From contig NZ_JBHVBO010000235.1 in assembly GCF_042668085.1 (NCBI RefSeq), positions 1 through 5,405 of the forward strand: a stretch of 5,405 nucleotides of DNA, written 5' to 3'. The stretch comes from Isoptericola sp042668085. GTDB taxonomy: Bacteria > Actinomycetota > Actinomycetes > Actinomycetales > Cellulomonadaceae. A model generated the notes under the pieces. It was not told the origin of the DNA. It did no database searches and saw only the letters and a list, made by a program, of their open reading frames with translations. How positions within the stretch are numbered: the first letter of the stretch is position 1; each line of letters starts with the position of its first letter. Positions 1 through 5,360 of this stretch are shown here, one piece after another. Position numbers and translations under genes: made by a program.

Positions 1-46
1 GGGACGACGGTCGTCGCGGCCGCCGGGTGCGCGGGGAGGGTCAGGC

Positions 47-907
47 TCAGCGCAGCAGCTGGAGCACGCCCTGGCCGGCCTGGTTCGCCTGGGCCAGCAT
101 CGCCGTCCCGGCCTGGGACAGGATGTTGGTGCGCGAGTAGTTCATCATCTCCTTGGCCATGTCGACGTCGCGGATGCGCGACTCGGCGGAGGTGAGGTTC
201 TCGGCCGCCACGTTGATGTTCGAGATGGCGTAGTCGAGACGGTTCTGCGTGGCGCCGAGGCCCGAACGGGCCGTGGAGACGGCGGTCAGCGCGGTGTCGA
301 GGGTCTCGATGGCCGCCTGCGCGCCGGCCGACGTGGTCACGTCGAGGGCGGTGCCGGCGCCACCGGTCTTGTCGTAGACCGTGTCGTCGATGATCGTCTG
401 CAGGTTGTTGGTCGTCAGGTCGATCGTGATGGTGTTGCCGGCGCCGGTGCCCTCGGCGCCCACCTGGACGGTGAGGTCGGTGGCGGTGTCGGACAGCAGG
501 CTGATGCCGTTGAAGTTGGTCGACTCGACGATCCGGTTGAGCTCGTTGGAGAGCTCGTCCAGCTCCGAGGTGATCGCGGTGCGCGCCTCGGCGTTGTTGG
601 TGTCGTTCGCCGCCTGGACGGACAGGTCGCGCATGCGCTGCAGCACGGACTGCGCCTCGCCGAGGGCGCCCTCGGCGGTCTGGACGACGCTGATGCCGTC
701 CTGGGCGTTGCGGGCGGCGACGGAGTAGCCGTTCACCTGGGCCTTGAGGCCCTCCGCGATGGACAGGCCGGCCGCGTCGTCGGCGGCGCGGTTGATGCGC
801 AGGCCCGACGACAGCTTCTCGAGCGACTTGCTCTGGCTGTCCTGGGTCCGCGACAGGTTGCGGTAGGTGTTGAGTGCCGAGACGTTGGTGTTGACGCTGA
901 AGCCCAT
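47..907 (-). CDS. fliC: Flagellin, filament subunit
   Basis: Structural subunit that is exported through the flagellar type III apparatus and polymerises into the filament. The 286-residue product has both conserved helical ends: an N-terminal D0/D1 block (about 1-138, with SSGLRINRAADDAAGLSIAE at 33-52 and NAQDGISVVQTAEGAL at 67-82) and a C-terminal D1/D0 block (about 202-286, with RIRDVDMAKEM at 244-254 and the terminal helix rich in A, Q and L, ending LQLLR). The middle (about 139-200) is short and rich in T, D and G, so the variable D2/D3 region is minimal. QRMRDLSVQ at 90-98 corresponds to the D1 segment that TLR5 recognises in enterobacterial flagellins. The ATG at 907-905 is chosen because GGAGGA lies 9 nt upstream and MGFSVNTN is a normal flagellin start. 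The stop TGA is followed one codon later by a second in-frame TGA. The gene follows the sigma factor gene but has its own candidate promoter and a leader suggestive of CsrA control. The alternative symbol hag is equally valid. Confidence 0.98.
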   Translation of the reverse strand: MGFSVNTNVSALNTYRNLSRTQDSQSKSLEKLSSGLRINRAADDAAGLSIAEGLKAQVNGYSVAARNAQDGISVVQTAEGALGEAQSVLQRMRDLSVQAANDTNNAEARTAITSELDELSNELNRIVESTNFNGISLLSDTATDLTVQVGAEGTGAGNTITIDLTTNNLQTIIDDTVYDKTGGAGTALDVTTSAGAQAAIETLDTALTAVSTARSGLGATQNRLDYAISNINVAAENLTSAESRIRDVDMAKEMMNYSRTNILSQAGTAMLAQANQAGQGVLQLLR

Positions 908-916
908 GATGAAGAG

Positions 917-924
917 TCCTCCGT
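917..924 (-). promoter_or_regulatory. fliC ribosome binding site overlapping an ACGGA motif
   Basis: On the minus strand the sequence ACGGAGGA contains the Shine-Dalgarno GGAGGA (922-917), 9 nt before the flagellin ATG, and fixes that start. The same bases contain ACGGA (924-920), which fits the CsrA core ANGGA. In the Bacillus subtilis hag leader one CsrA site also overlaps the Shine-Dalgarno, so CsrA binding here would be expected to block translation. The ribosome-site role is well supported; the CsrA role is inference, because ANGGA often arises by chance inside GGAGG ribosome sites. Confidence 0.8.
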
Positions 925-945
925 GAGTCGGGCGGGTGCGGTGCT

Positions 946-965
946 CCGGCCCTTCCGTGGGCCGG
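946..965 (-). promoter_or_regulatory. Hairpin with ACGGA loop in fliC leader, candidate CsrA site
   Basis: Read on the minus strand, a perfect 7-bp stem (CCGGCCC paired with GGGCCGG) encloses the six-base loop ACGGAA. A GGA displayed in a hairpin hexaloop, within ANGGA, is the classic CsrA/RsmA target form. It would sit close to the 5' end of the fliC transcript if the promoter at 975-1002 is right, and its ACGGA starts 34 nt upstream of the second ACGGA that overlaps the ribosome site, a spacing that one CsrA dimer could bridge. In such GC-rich DNA a 7-bp stem can occur by chance, so the loop content and position carry the argument. No CsrA gene is visible in the window. Confidence 0.5.
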
Positions 966-974
966 TCACCAGGG

Positions 975-1002
975 ACTGTCGGCCGGGCCGACAGGCTTGT
1001 GG
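975..1002 (-). promoter_or_regulatory. Candidate sigma-28-type promoter of fliC
   Basis: On the minus strand, CCACA (1002-998), a 14-nt spacer and GCCGACAGT (983-975). GCCGACAG matches six of eight positions of the enterobacterial FliA -10 box GCCGATAA. The upstream half does not resemble the enterobacterial TAAA; shifting by a base gives CCCA at a 16-nt spacing, nearer to the CTCA-like -35 I recall for actinomycete FliA promoters. The same two blocks at the same spacing occur upstream of flgN (1961-1988). Transcription would begin near 969, giving a leader of about 60 nt that contains both ACGGA motifs. The start site is predicted, not observed. Confidence 0.5.
976..994. repeat. Perfect inverted repeat between sigma gene and fliC
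   Basis: CTGTCGGC, a 3-base centre and GCCGACAG form perfect 8-base arms. It lies 40 bp beyond the sigma factor stop codon and its left arm is exactly the candidate fliC -10 box. As RNA it could end or slow sigma-gene transcripts, but no T-rich tract follows on the minus strand, so it is not a canonical intrinsic terminator. As DNA it could be an operator covering the promoter. The symmetry is seen; either role is inference. Confidence 0.45.
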
Positions 1003-1034
1003 GGTGTGACCTGGACCACTTTCCTGCGGCCGCG

Positions 1035-1829
1035 TCAGGACGCCGCCGGCACCGCCCACGCCGCCCGGCGCGTCGCGCCCCCCGCGACCCGCCGGCCCAC
1101 GTCCGCGAGGTACTCGCGGCGGCGCGCCGTCGGTGTCGCGGGGCCCGGGGCCCGGTCCGCGTAGTGGGCGGACAGCGCCTCGCGCAGCAGGCGCACCGCC
1201 TCGCTGCGGGCGTGCGAGACGGTCGAGTGGTTCAGCCCCATCGCCGCCGCGACGTCGCCCACGCTGCGTCCCTCGAAGTAGACCTGCTCGACGACGTGGC
1301 GCAGCTGGCCCGGCAGCGCGGCGACGGCCTCGCGCACCACGTAGCCCTCCTCGACCGCGAGGGCCGCCGCCTCGGGCCCGGGCGCGTCGTGCACGACCCG
1401 GTCGTACACGTCGTCCTCCATCGGCACGACGGCCCGTCCGGCGTCGTCGCGGGTGGCGCGCACGTCGGCCACCGCGACGCCCATCGCCTCCGCCACCTGG
1501 GCGTCCGTGGGCTCGCGCCCGAGCGACGCGGTGAGCGCCTGCTCCACCGCCGTGAGCTCCTTGATGCGCTTGCGCGCCGAGCGCGGCGCCCAGTCCTGGG
1601 CGCGCAGCTCGTCCGCCAGCGCCCCGACGATGCGGCGGCGCGCGTACGCGCCGAACGGCACGCCGCGCCCGGGGTCGTAGCTCGTGGCGGCCGTCGTGAG
1701 CGCGAGCGCGCCGACGGACGCGAGGTCCTCGCGCGAGAGGTGGTCGGCCCGGGCGCACAGGTCCGAGACGAGGAAGCCGACGAGGGCAAGGTTGTCGACG
1801 ACGAGAGCGTTGCGCTCGGTGAGGTCCAC
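1035..1829 (-). CDS. fliA: Flagellar RNA polymerase sigma factor, FliA/WhiG (sigma-28) type
   Basis: A 264-residue sigma-70-family protein that should direct RNA polymerase to late flagellar promoters. Region 2 spans about residues 9-75, with the core-binding and -10-recognition part at SYDPGRGVPFGAYARRRI (50-67). It runs into DELRAQDWAPRSARKR (73-88), the DELR..DW.PRS signature typical of FliA, WhiG and SigD proteins. Region 3 follows (about 85-125, with LGREPTDAQVAEAMGV). Region 4 (about 168-220) has the helix-turn-helix GRSVGDVAAAMGLNHSTVSH at 187-206. No region 1.1 is present, as expected for this group. About 44 residues rich in Ala and Arg trail beyond region 4, which is longer than usual. 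The GTG at 1829-1827 is preferred because AGAAAGGTG lies 7 nt upstream and region 2 begins soon after. It is divergent from flgN and precedes fliC in the same direction. An anti-sigma FlgM is not present in the window. A paralogous sigma factor with a different regulon is possible, but its placement between flagellar genes favours this role. Confidence 0.92.
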   Translation of the reverse strand: MDLTERNALVVDNLALVGFLVSDLCARADHLSREDLASVGALALTTAATSYDPGRGVPFGAYARRRIVGALADELRAQDWAPRSARKRIKELTAVEQALTASLGREPTDAQVAEAMGVAVADVRATRDDAGRAVVPMEDDVYDRVVHDAPGPEAAALAVEEGYVVREAVAALPGQLRHVVEQVYFEGRSVGDVAAAMGLNHSTVSHARSEAVRLLREALSAHYADRAPGPATPTARRREYLADVGRRVAGGATRRAAWAVPAAS

Positions 1830-1836
1830 GCCGAAG

Positions 1837-1845
1837 CACCTTTCT
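1837..1845 (-). promoter_or_regulatory. Ribosome binding site of the sigma factor gene
   Basis: AGAAAGGTG on the minus strand ends 7 nt before the GTG codon at 1829. It decides for this GTG, since no ATG is available near the start of region 2. Confidence 0.65.
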
Positions 1846-1960
1846 GCTGGGGCGTGCCGCGGCAGCGCCGGGCACGGACGGGCGGCGCGGCGAGGACCGC
1901 GTCACGACCTCCCATGCGTCCGGCGTTCGGCTCAGTCGGCGCAGCACGGCCAGATCGCGG

Positions 1961-1988
1961 CCACATCCCGGCCGCGGCTGCCGACAGT
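1961..1988 (+). promoter_or_regulatory. Candidate sigma-28-type promoter of flgN-flgK-flgL-fliW
   Basis: CCACA (1961-1965), a 14-nt spacer and GCCGACAGT (1980-1988) repeat exactly the two blocks and spacing found upstream of fliC on the other strand. GCCGACAG matches six of eight positions of the enterobacterial FliA -10 box. The -10 block ends 57 nt before the flgN start codon. It lies in the 215 bp divergent spacer shared with the sigma factor gene. I found no equally good pattern pointing towards the sigma gene. Confidence 0.5.
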
Positions 1989-1997
1989 GGTCCTCGA

Positions 1998-2013
1998 GCG
2001 GGCCCCTGCCCGC
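1998..2013 (+). other. Small hairpin in the flgN leader
   Basis: GCGGGC and GCCCGC pair perfectly around the four-base loop CCCT. It lies between the candidate promoter and the ribosome site, so it would be near the 5' end of the operon message. It might stabilise the transcript or tune translation, but short GC stems are common at this base composition, so its function is uncertain. Confidence 0.3.
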
Positions 2014-2029
2014 CCGCGACCACCCACCC

Positions 2030-2040
2030 GGAGGGAGAGG
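2030..2040 (+). promoter_or_regulatory. Ribosome binding site of flgN
   Basis: The purine run GGAGGGAGAGG stands just before the TTG at 2045; its GGAGG core is 10 nt from that codon. It supports the rare TTG start over the in-frame ATG at 2099, which has no comparable site and would remove the first 18 residues, part of the leading helix. Confidence 0.7.
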
Positions 2041-2044
2041 CACA

Positions 2045-2536
2045 TTGGGACCTCAGGAGCTGTCGACCCTGCTGTGGCGGGAGCGTGAGCTGCTCGAGAT
2101 GCTGCTGTTCAAGCTCGAGGAGGAGCAGCTGCTCCTGACCGCGGGGCGCACCCGCTGGCTCGCGCACGCCAACCGCGAGGTCGAGAGTGTCGTGGCGAAG
2201 GTCCGCGAGGCGACGCTGGTGCGCACCGTCGCCTCCGAGTCGGTCGCGACGGGCTGGGGCGTCGCCGCGGACGCGCCGCTGCGCGACCTGGTCGCGGCCG
2301 CGCCGTCCGACGGCCCGTGGCGCGAGATCCTCGAGGGTCACCTGCAGGGGCTCACCGAGCTGACCGTGCGCATCCGCACGGTGCGGGACGCGAACACGCA
2401 GTTCGTCCAGCACGCGTCGCGCTCCACCCAGGAGACGCTCGCGAGCCTCGGCGGCGAGCCGCGCACCTACGACGCGTCCGGCGCGTCCGCGTCCCGCGAG
2501 GGCGGCGTCGCCCACCTCTTCGACACGGTCCTGTAG
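2045..2536 (+). CDS. flgN: FlgN-family flagellar export chaperone
   Basis: Cytoplasmic chaperone expected to bind the C-terminal helices of FlgK and FlgL, keep them unfolded or monomeric and hand them to the flagellar export gate. The 163-residue product is almost wholly helical. A first amphipathic helix rich in Leu and Glu (about 4-33, with WRERELLEMLLFKLEEEQLLL) is followed by charged helices (37-65). A long helix at about 92-135 (LEGHLQGLTELTVRIRTVRDANTQF at 96-120) matches the FlgN pattern of a leucine-rich helix followed by N..F/L. The tail contains TYDASG (141-146), a short motif often seen at the end of FlgN proteins. Length is normal for the family. Sequence conservation in FlgN is low, so the assignment leans partly on its position: it opens the operon, 9 bp before flgK. 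Translation starts with TTG. Confidence 0.85.
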   Translation: MGPQELSTLLWRERELLEMLLFKLEEEQLLLTAGRTRWLAHANREVESVVAKVREATLVRTVASESVATGWGVAADAPLRDLVAAAPSDGPWREILEGHLQGLTELTVRIRTVRDANTQFVQHASRSTQETLASLGGEPRTYDASGASASREGGVAHLFDTVL

Positions 2537-2545
2537 GAGCCCGCC

Positions 2546-3967
2546 ATGAGCTCGTTCGCCATCCTCAACACCGCCTTCCGGGGACTCAGCGCCGCCCGGG
2601 CCGGCATCGACGTGACCGGCCAGAACGTGGCCAACGTCAACACGGAGGGCTACACCCGCCAGCGCGTCCAGCAGTCGGCGACGCCGCCCCTCACGCAGAT
2701 GGGCCTGGGCCGCCTCGCGCACTCCGCGCGCGTCGGCCAGGGGGTGGAGGTCGACGGCATCGCGCGCCTCGGCGACCTCTTCCTCGAGGCCCGCGTCCGG
2801 CAGACCGCCTCGGGCGAGGGGTACGCGTCCGTGCGTGCGGCCGCCTTTCGGGCGGTGGAGGACGTGCACGGCGAGCCCTCCGACGCCGGGGTCGCCGCCG
2901 CGCTGCAGGACTTCTGGGGTGCGTGGCAGGACGTCGCGAACTCGCCGGGCGAGAGCGCCCAGGGCTGGGTCGTCGTGGAGCGGGCCGGCGCCCTCGTGGA
3001 CCGGATCGCCGACGGCCGTGCGCGGGTCGAGTCCGCCTGGCAGCAGTCCCGCACCGGCGCGGGCTCGCTCGCGGCCGAGGTGAACACACTCGCGGCGAAG
3101 GTCGCGGCCCTGAACTCGGCGATCCTCGACGGCTCCGGCCAGGGGGGCGCGGTCAACGAGCTCGTCGACCAGCGCACGCTCGTCACGGCCGAGCTGGCGC
3201 GCCTCACCGGCGCGACCACGAGCGGCAACCCGGACGGCACGGTCGACGTGCTGCTGGGCGGCGACCTGCTGGTGGACGGCAACCGGGTGACCGAGGTCCG
3301 CCTCGCGGGCGCGACGTCGCTCGACGGCGCCGCCGGCGCGCCGGTGCACCTCGAGTGGGCGCACCGGCCCGGCTCGACCGTCACCCTCGAGGGCGGCGAG
3401 CTCGCGGGCCACCTGTCGGCCCTCGCGCCCGCCGGTTCCGGCGGCGTCTTCGCCGACGCCGCGGCCGGCTACGACGCGCTCGCCACGGCGATCGCGACCC
3501 AGGTCAACGCGCTGCACGCGACCGGGCGGACGCCGTCCGGCGAGGCCGGCGGCGACGTCTTCACGTTCGAACCAGGCCGCTCCCCCGCCGCCGGCCTGCG
3601 GGTCGCGGTGGACTCACCGGGGCAGCTCGCCGTGGCGGCCGACGGCGCCGGCGCCCTGGACGGTTCCGTCGCCGACCGCATCGCGGGCCTCGGCCTCGCG
3701 AGCGACGGCCCGGACACCGTGTGGTCCGCGCACGTCACCCAGCTCGCCGTGCGCTCGAGCGCGGCCGGCCACGACGCGCAGATCGCGACGGCCGCGGCAG
3801 GCGCAGCGACGAACGACCTGCTCTCGCACTCCGCCGTGTCGCTGGACGAGGAGACCGTGAACCTCATGCAGTACCAGCACGCCTACCAGGGCGCGGCGCG
3901 GGTGCTCACCGCCGTCGACGAGATGCTCGACCAGCTCATCAACCGCACCGGCCGCGTCGGCCTGTAG
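2546..3967 (+). CDS. flgK: Flagellar hook-associated protein 1 (hook-filament junction)
   Basis: First of the two junction proteins, forming a ring of subunits on the hook tip after export. The 473-residue product starts with the rod/hook-type D0 segment: FAILNTAFRGLSAARAGIDV (4-23) followed by TGQNVANVNTEGYTRQ (24-39), the signature of axial flagellar proteins. A long helical D1 region covers about 90-215, including FWGAWQDVANSP (123-134) and NELVDQR (204-210), both typical of FlgK. A more variable beta-rich centre (about 225-420) follows. The C-terminal D0 helix carries VSLDEETVNLMQYQHAYQGAARVL (first 20 of these at 431-450) and a final FlgK-like DEMLDQLINRTG (458-469). Length is at the lower end of the usual range because the central domain is short. 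GGAG at 2536-2539, beginning on the last base of the flgN stop codon, sits before the ATG at 2546, suggesting coupling of chaperone and client translation. Confidence 0.97.
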   Translation: MSSFAILNTAFRGLSAARAGIDVTGQNVANVNTEGYTRQRVQQSATPPLTQMGLGRLAHSARVGQGVEVDGIARLGDLFLEARVRQTASGEGYASVRAAAFRAVEDVHGEPSDAGVAAALQDFWGAWQDVANSPGESAQGWVVVERAGALVDRIADGRARVESAWQQSRTGAGSLAAEVNTLAAKVAALNSAILDGSGQGGAVNELVDQRTLVTAELARLTGATTSGNPDGTVDVLLGGDLLVDGNRVTEVRLAGATSLDGAAGAPVHLEWAHRPGSTVTLEGGELAGHLSALAPAGSGGVFADAAAGYDALATAIATQVNALHATGRTPSGEAGGDVFTFEPGRSPAAGLRVAVDSPGQLAVAADGAGALDGSVADRIAGLGLASDGPDTVWSAHVTQLAVRSSAAGHDAQIATAAAGAATNDLLSHSAVSLDEETVNLMQYQHAYQGAARVLTAVDEMLDQLINRTGRVGL

Positions 3968-4007
3968 GCCACTGCCACCGCTGCCCACCGGCACCCAGGA
4001 GATCACC

Positions 4008-4883
4008 GTGCGCATCACGAACCAGATGCAGGCGTCGTACGTCACGCGCAGCCTGCAGTCCAACCTCGCGAGGATCGCCGAGCTGCAGGAGCAGGGCACC
4101 TCGGGGCGCCGCCTGACGCGGGCCTCCAGCGACCCGTCCTCCGCCGCCGACGCCCTGGCCGTCCGCAACCAGCTCGCCACCGAGCGGCAGTACGACCGGA
4201 ACATCGCTAACGGCGACGGCTGGCTCGCCACGCTCGACTCGGCCCTCGGGACCGTCACCGACATCGTGCAGCGGGCCCGCGACCTGGCGCTCCAGGGAGC
4301 CTCCGACACCACCTCGCCGGAGGCGCGGGAGGCGATCGCGCAGGAGCTGGGCGAGCTCCGCGACGAGCTGCTGCGCCAGTCCGGCACCACCTACCTGGGC
4401 CGCACCGTCTTCGCCGGCACCTCGGACGAGGGCGTGGCCTTCCGGGACGACTACTCGTACACCGGCACCCCCGGGTCCGGCGTCGAGCGCCGGGTGGGCG
4501 CCGACACCACCGTCCGGGTGGACGCCGACGGGGCCGCCGTCTTCGGCGAGGGCGCCGGCTCGGTCTTCGCCCTCCTCGACACCATGGCGGCGGACCTGCG
4601 GGCCGGGACCTGGAGCGGCGACCACGTGGCCGCCGTCGACGCGCGCCTCGACGCGGTGCTCGCCCAGCACACGACGGTGGGCGCCCGGCAGAACACGCTC
4701 GAGCGGGCCGCCGACACCAACCTCGGCGTGCGCACCGGGCTCGAGTCGCGCCGCGCCGCCATCGAGGACGTCGACATCGCCGAGCTCGCCATCGACCTGC
4801 AGCTCAAGCAGGTCGCCTACCAGGCGACGCTGAACATCGGTGCCAGCGTCCTCCAGCCGACCCTCATGGACTACCTGCGATGA
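4008..4883 (+). CDS. flgL: Flagellar hook-associated protein 3 (hook-filament junction)
   Basis: Second junction protein, positioned between FlgK and the flagellin filament and related to flagellin at both ends. The 291-residue product begins MRITNQMQASYV, then SGRRLTRASSDPSSAADAL (32-50), the FlgL version of the flagellin SGLRINSA.DDAAG block. VQRARDLALQGASDTTSPEA (87-106) matches the conserved D1 helix, and GRTVFAGTSD (131-140) is a common FlgL motif. The C-terminus has IEDVDIAELAIDLQLKQVAY (252-271) and ends PTLMDYLR, as FlgL proteins usually do. The GTG at 4008 is favoured by AGGAGA at 3997-4002, 5 nt upstream. A 40 bp gap separates it from flgK with no promoter I can recognise, so co-transcription is likely. 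Its stop overlaps the fliW start (ATGA). Confidence 0.96.
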   Translation: MRITNQMQASYVTRSLQSNLARIAELQEQGTSGRRLTRASSDPSSAADALAVRNQLATERQYDRNIANGDGWLATLDSALGTVTDIVQRARDLALQGASDTTSPEAREAIAQELGELRDELLRQSGTTYLGRTVFAGTSDEGVAFRDDYSYTGTPGSGVERRVGADTTVRVDADGAAVFGEGAGSVFALLDTMAADLRAGTWSGDHVAAVDARLDAVLAQHTTVGARQNTLERAADTNLGVRTGLESRRAAIEDVDIAELAIDLQLKQVAYQATLNIGASVLQPTLMDYLR

Positions 4884-5278
4884 CCACCCTCACCTTCCTG
4901 ACCCCGCTCCCCGGCCTCGGCGCCCGTCTGTTCGAGCTCGTCACCGAGCCCGCCGACGGCGTCTACACCCTGGTGGCGCTCGACGCGCCCGGCGTGCAGG
5001 TGCTCGCCCTCGATCCCGCGCTGTGGGTGCCCGACTTCGCGCCGGCCGTGCCCGTCGCGGACCTCGCGCGCCTCGGCCTGGACCCGGCGGACCGGAGCGC
5101 ACCAGAGTCCGTGGGGCCTCTCGAACCCGTCGTGCTCGTCGTCGCGAGCGCGCGCGACGGCGCCCTCACCGTCAACCTCATGGCCCCGCTGCTCGTGCAC
5201 CCGGTCACCGGCGCCGCCGTGCAGACCATCCTCGAGGGCCAGGGGCTGGACCTGCGGCGCACCCTCGTCCCCGCCTGA
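4880..5278 (+). CDS. fliW: Flagellar assembly factor FliW (flagellin-binding, CsrA antagonist)
   Basis: Small cytoplasmic protein that binds the C-terminal region of free flagellin. In Bacillus subtilis, FliW released when flagellin is exported binds CsrA and lifts its repression of flagellin translation. The 132-residue product has the family plan: an opening strand with LTFLTPLPGLGARLFELV (4-21; compare F..PLPGF....F.L), then LVALDAPGVQVLALDP (31-46), a PDFAPAVP stretch (51-58), a central strand VVLVVAS (84-90), and the conserved LTVNLMAPLLVHPVTGAAVQ (96-115), whose T.NL.AP core is the strongest identifier. Slightly shorter than many FliW proteins. The ATG overlaps the flgL stop as ATGA, so translation is probably coupled. 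It ends the visible operon, and csrA often follows fliW in other genomes but is not reached here. A 20 bp tandem array begins 3 bp after its stop. Confidence 0.93.
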   Translation: MTTLTFLTPLPGLGARLFELVTEPADGVYTLVALDAPGVQVLALDPALWVPDFAPAVPVADLARLGLDPADRSAPESVGPLEPVVLVVASARDGALTVNLMAPLLVHPVTGAAVQTILEGQGLDLRRTLVPA

Positions 5279-5280
5279 CC

Positions 5281-5360
5281 CCGCGAGGTAGTCCGAGCCC
5301 CCGCGAGGTAGTCCGAGCCCCCGCGAGGTAGTCCGAGCCTGCGCGAGGTAGTACGGGACG
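5281..5360. repeat. Tandem array of four 20-bp units after fliW
   Basis: Units start at 5281, 5301, 5321 and 5341. The first two are identical (CCGCGAGGTAGTCCGAGCCC), the third differs only in its last base, and the fourth keeps 15 of 20 positions. The core CGCGAGGTAGT is unchanged in all four. The unit is not self-complementary, so it does not form the hairpin of an intrinsic terminator. The period of exactly 20 bp is close to two helical turns, which would place the cores on nearly one face of DNA. It lies directly behind the fliW stop codon, in front of whatever gene comes next. A protein-binding array or a neutral minisatellite are both possible. Confidence 0.9.

Noticed and set aside
3..15. 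Palindrome GACGACGGTCGTC downstream of fliC as a terminator
   Set aside because: The stem is about 5 bp with a 3-base loop and no T-rich tract is visible; the window edge cuts off what follows, so a terminator cannot be supported.
1926..1940. GCCGAC and GCCGAA on the minus strand upstream of the sigma gene as a self-activated promoter
   Set aside because: Neither has CCACA or another convincing -35 block at the spacing seen for fliC and flgN, and such hexamers are frequent in this GC-rich sequence.
936..2138. Plus-strand open frame of 400 codons opposite the sigma factor gene
   Set aside because: It is antisense to a well-supported sigma gene, overlaps both promoter regions and runs into flgN. 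Its composition is Arg/Ala-rich and it resembles no family I know.
1232..3517. Very long minus-strand open frame of 761 codons across the sigma gene start, flgN and flgK
   Set aside because: It runs antisense to flgN and most of flgK and in another frame through the sigma gene. The product is low-complexity Arg, Ala and Gly, with no recognisable domain, as expected for shadow frames in GC-rich DNA.
5284..5292. Core GAGGTAGT resembles the let-7 microRNA seed region
   Set aside because: let-7 is an animal RNA; the match is a short coincidence with no meaning in a bacterial flagellar locus.
5281..5360. Tandem array as a CRISPR
   Set aside because: The units are directly adjacent with no unique spacers and no cas genes are nearby.
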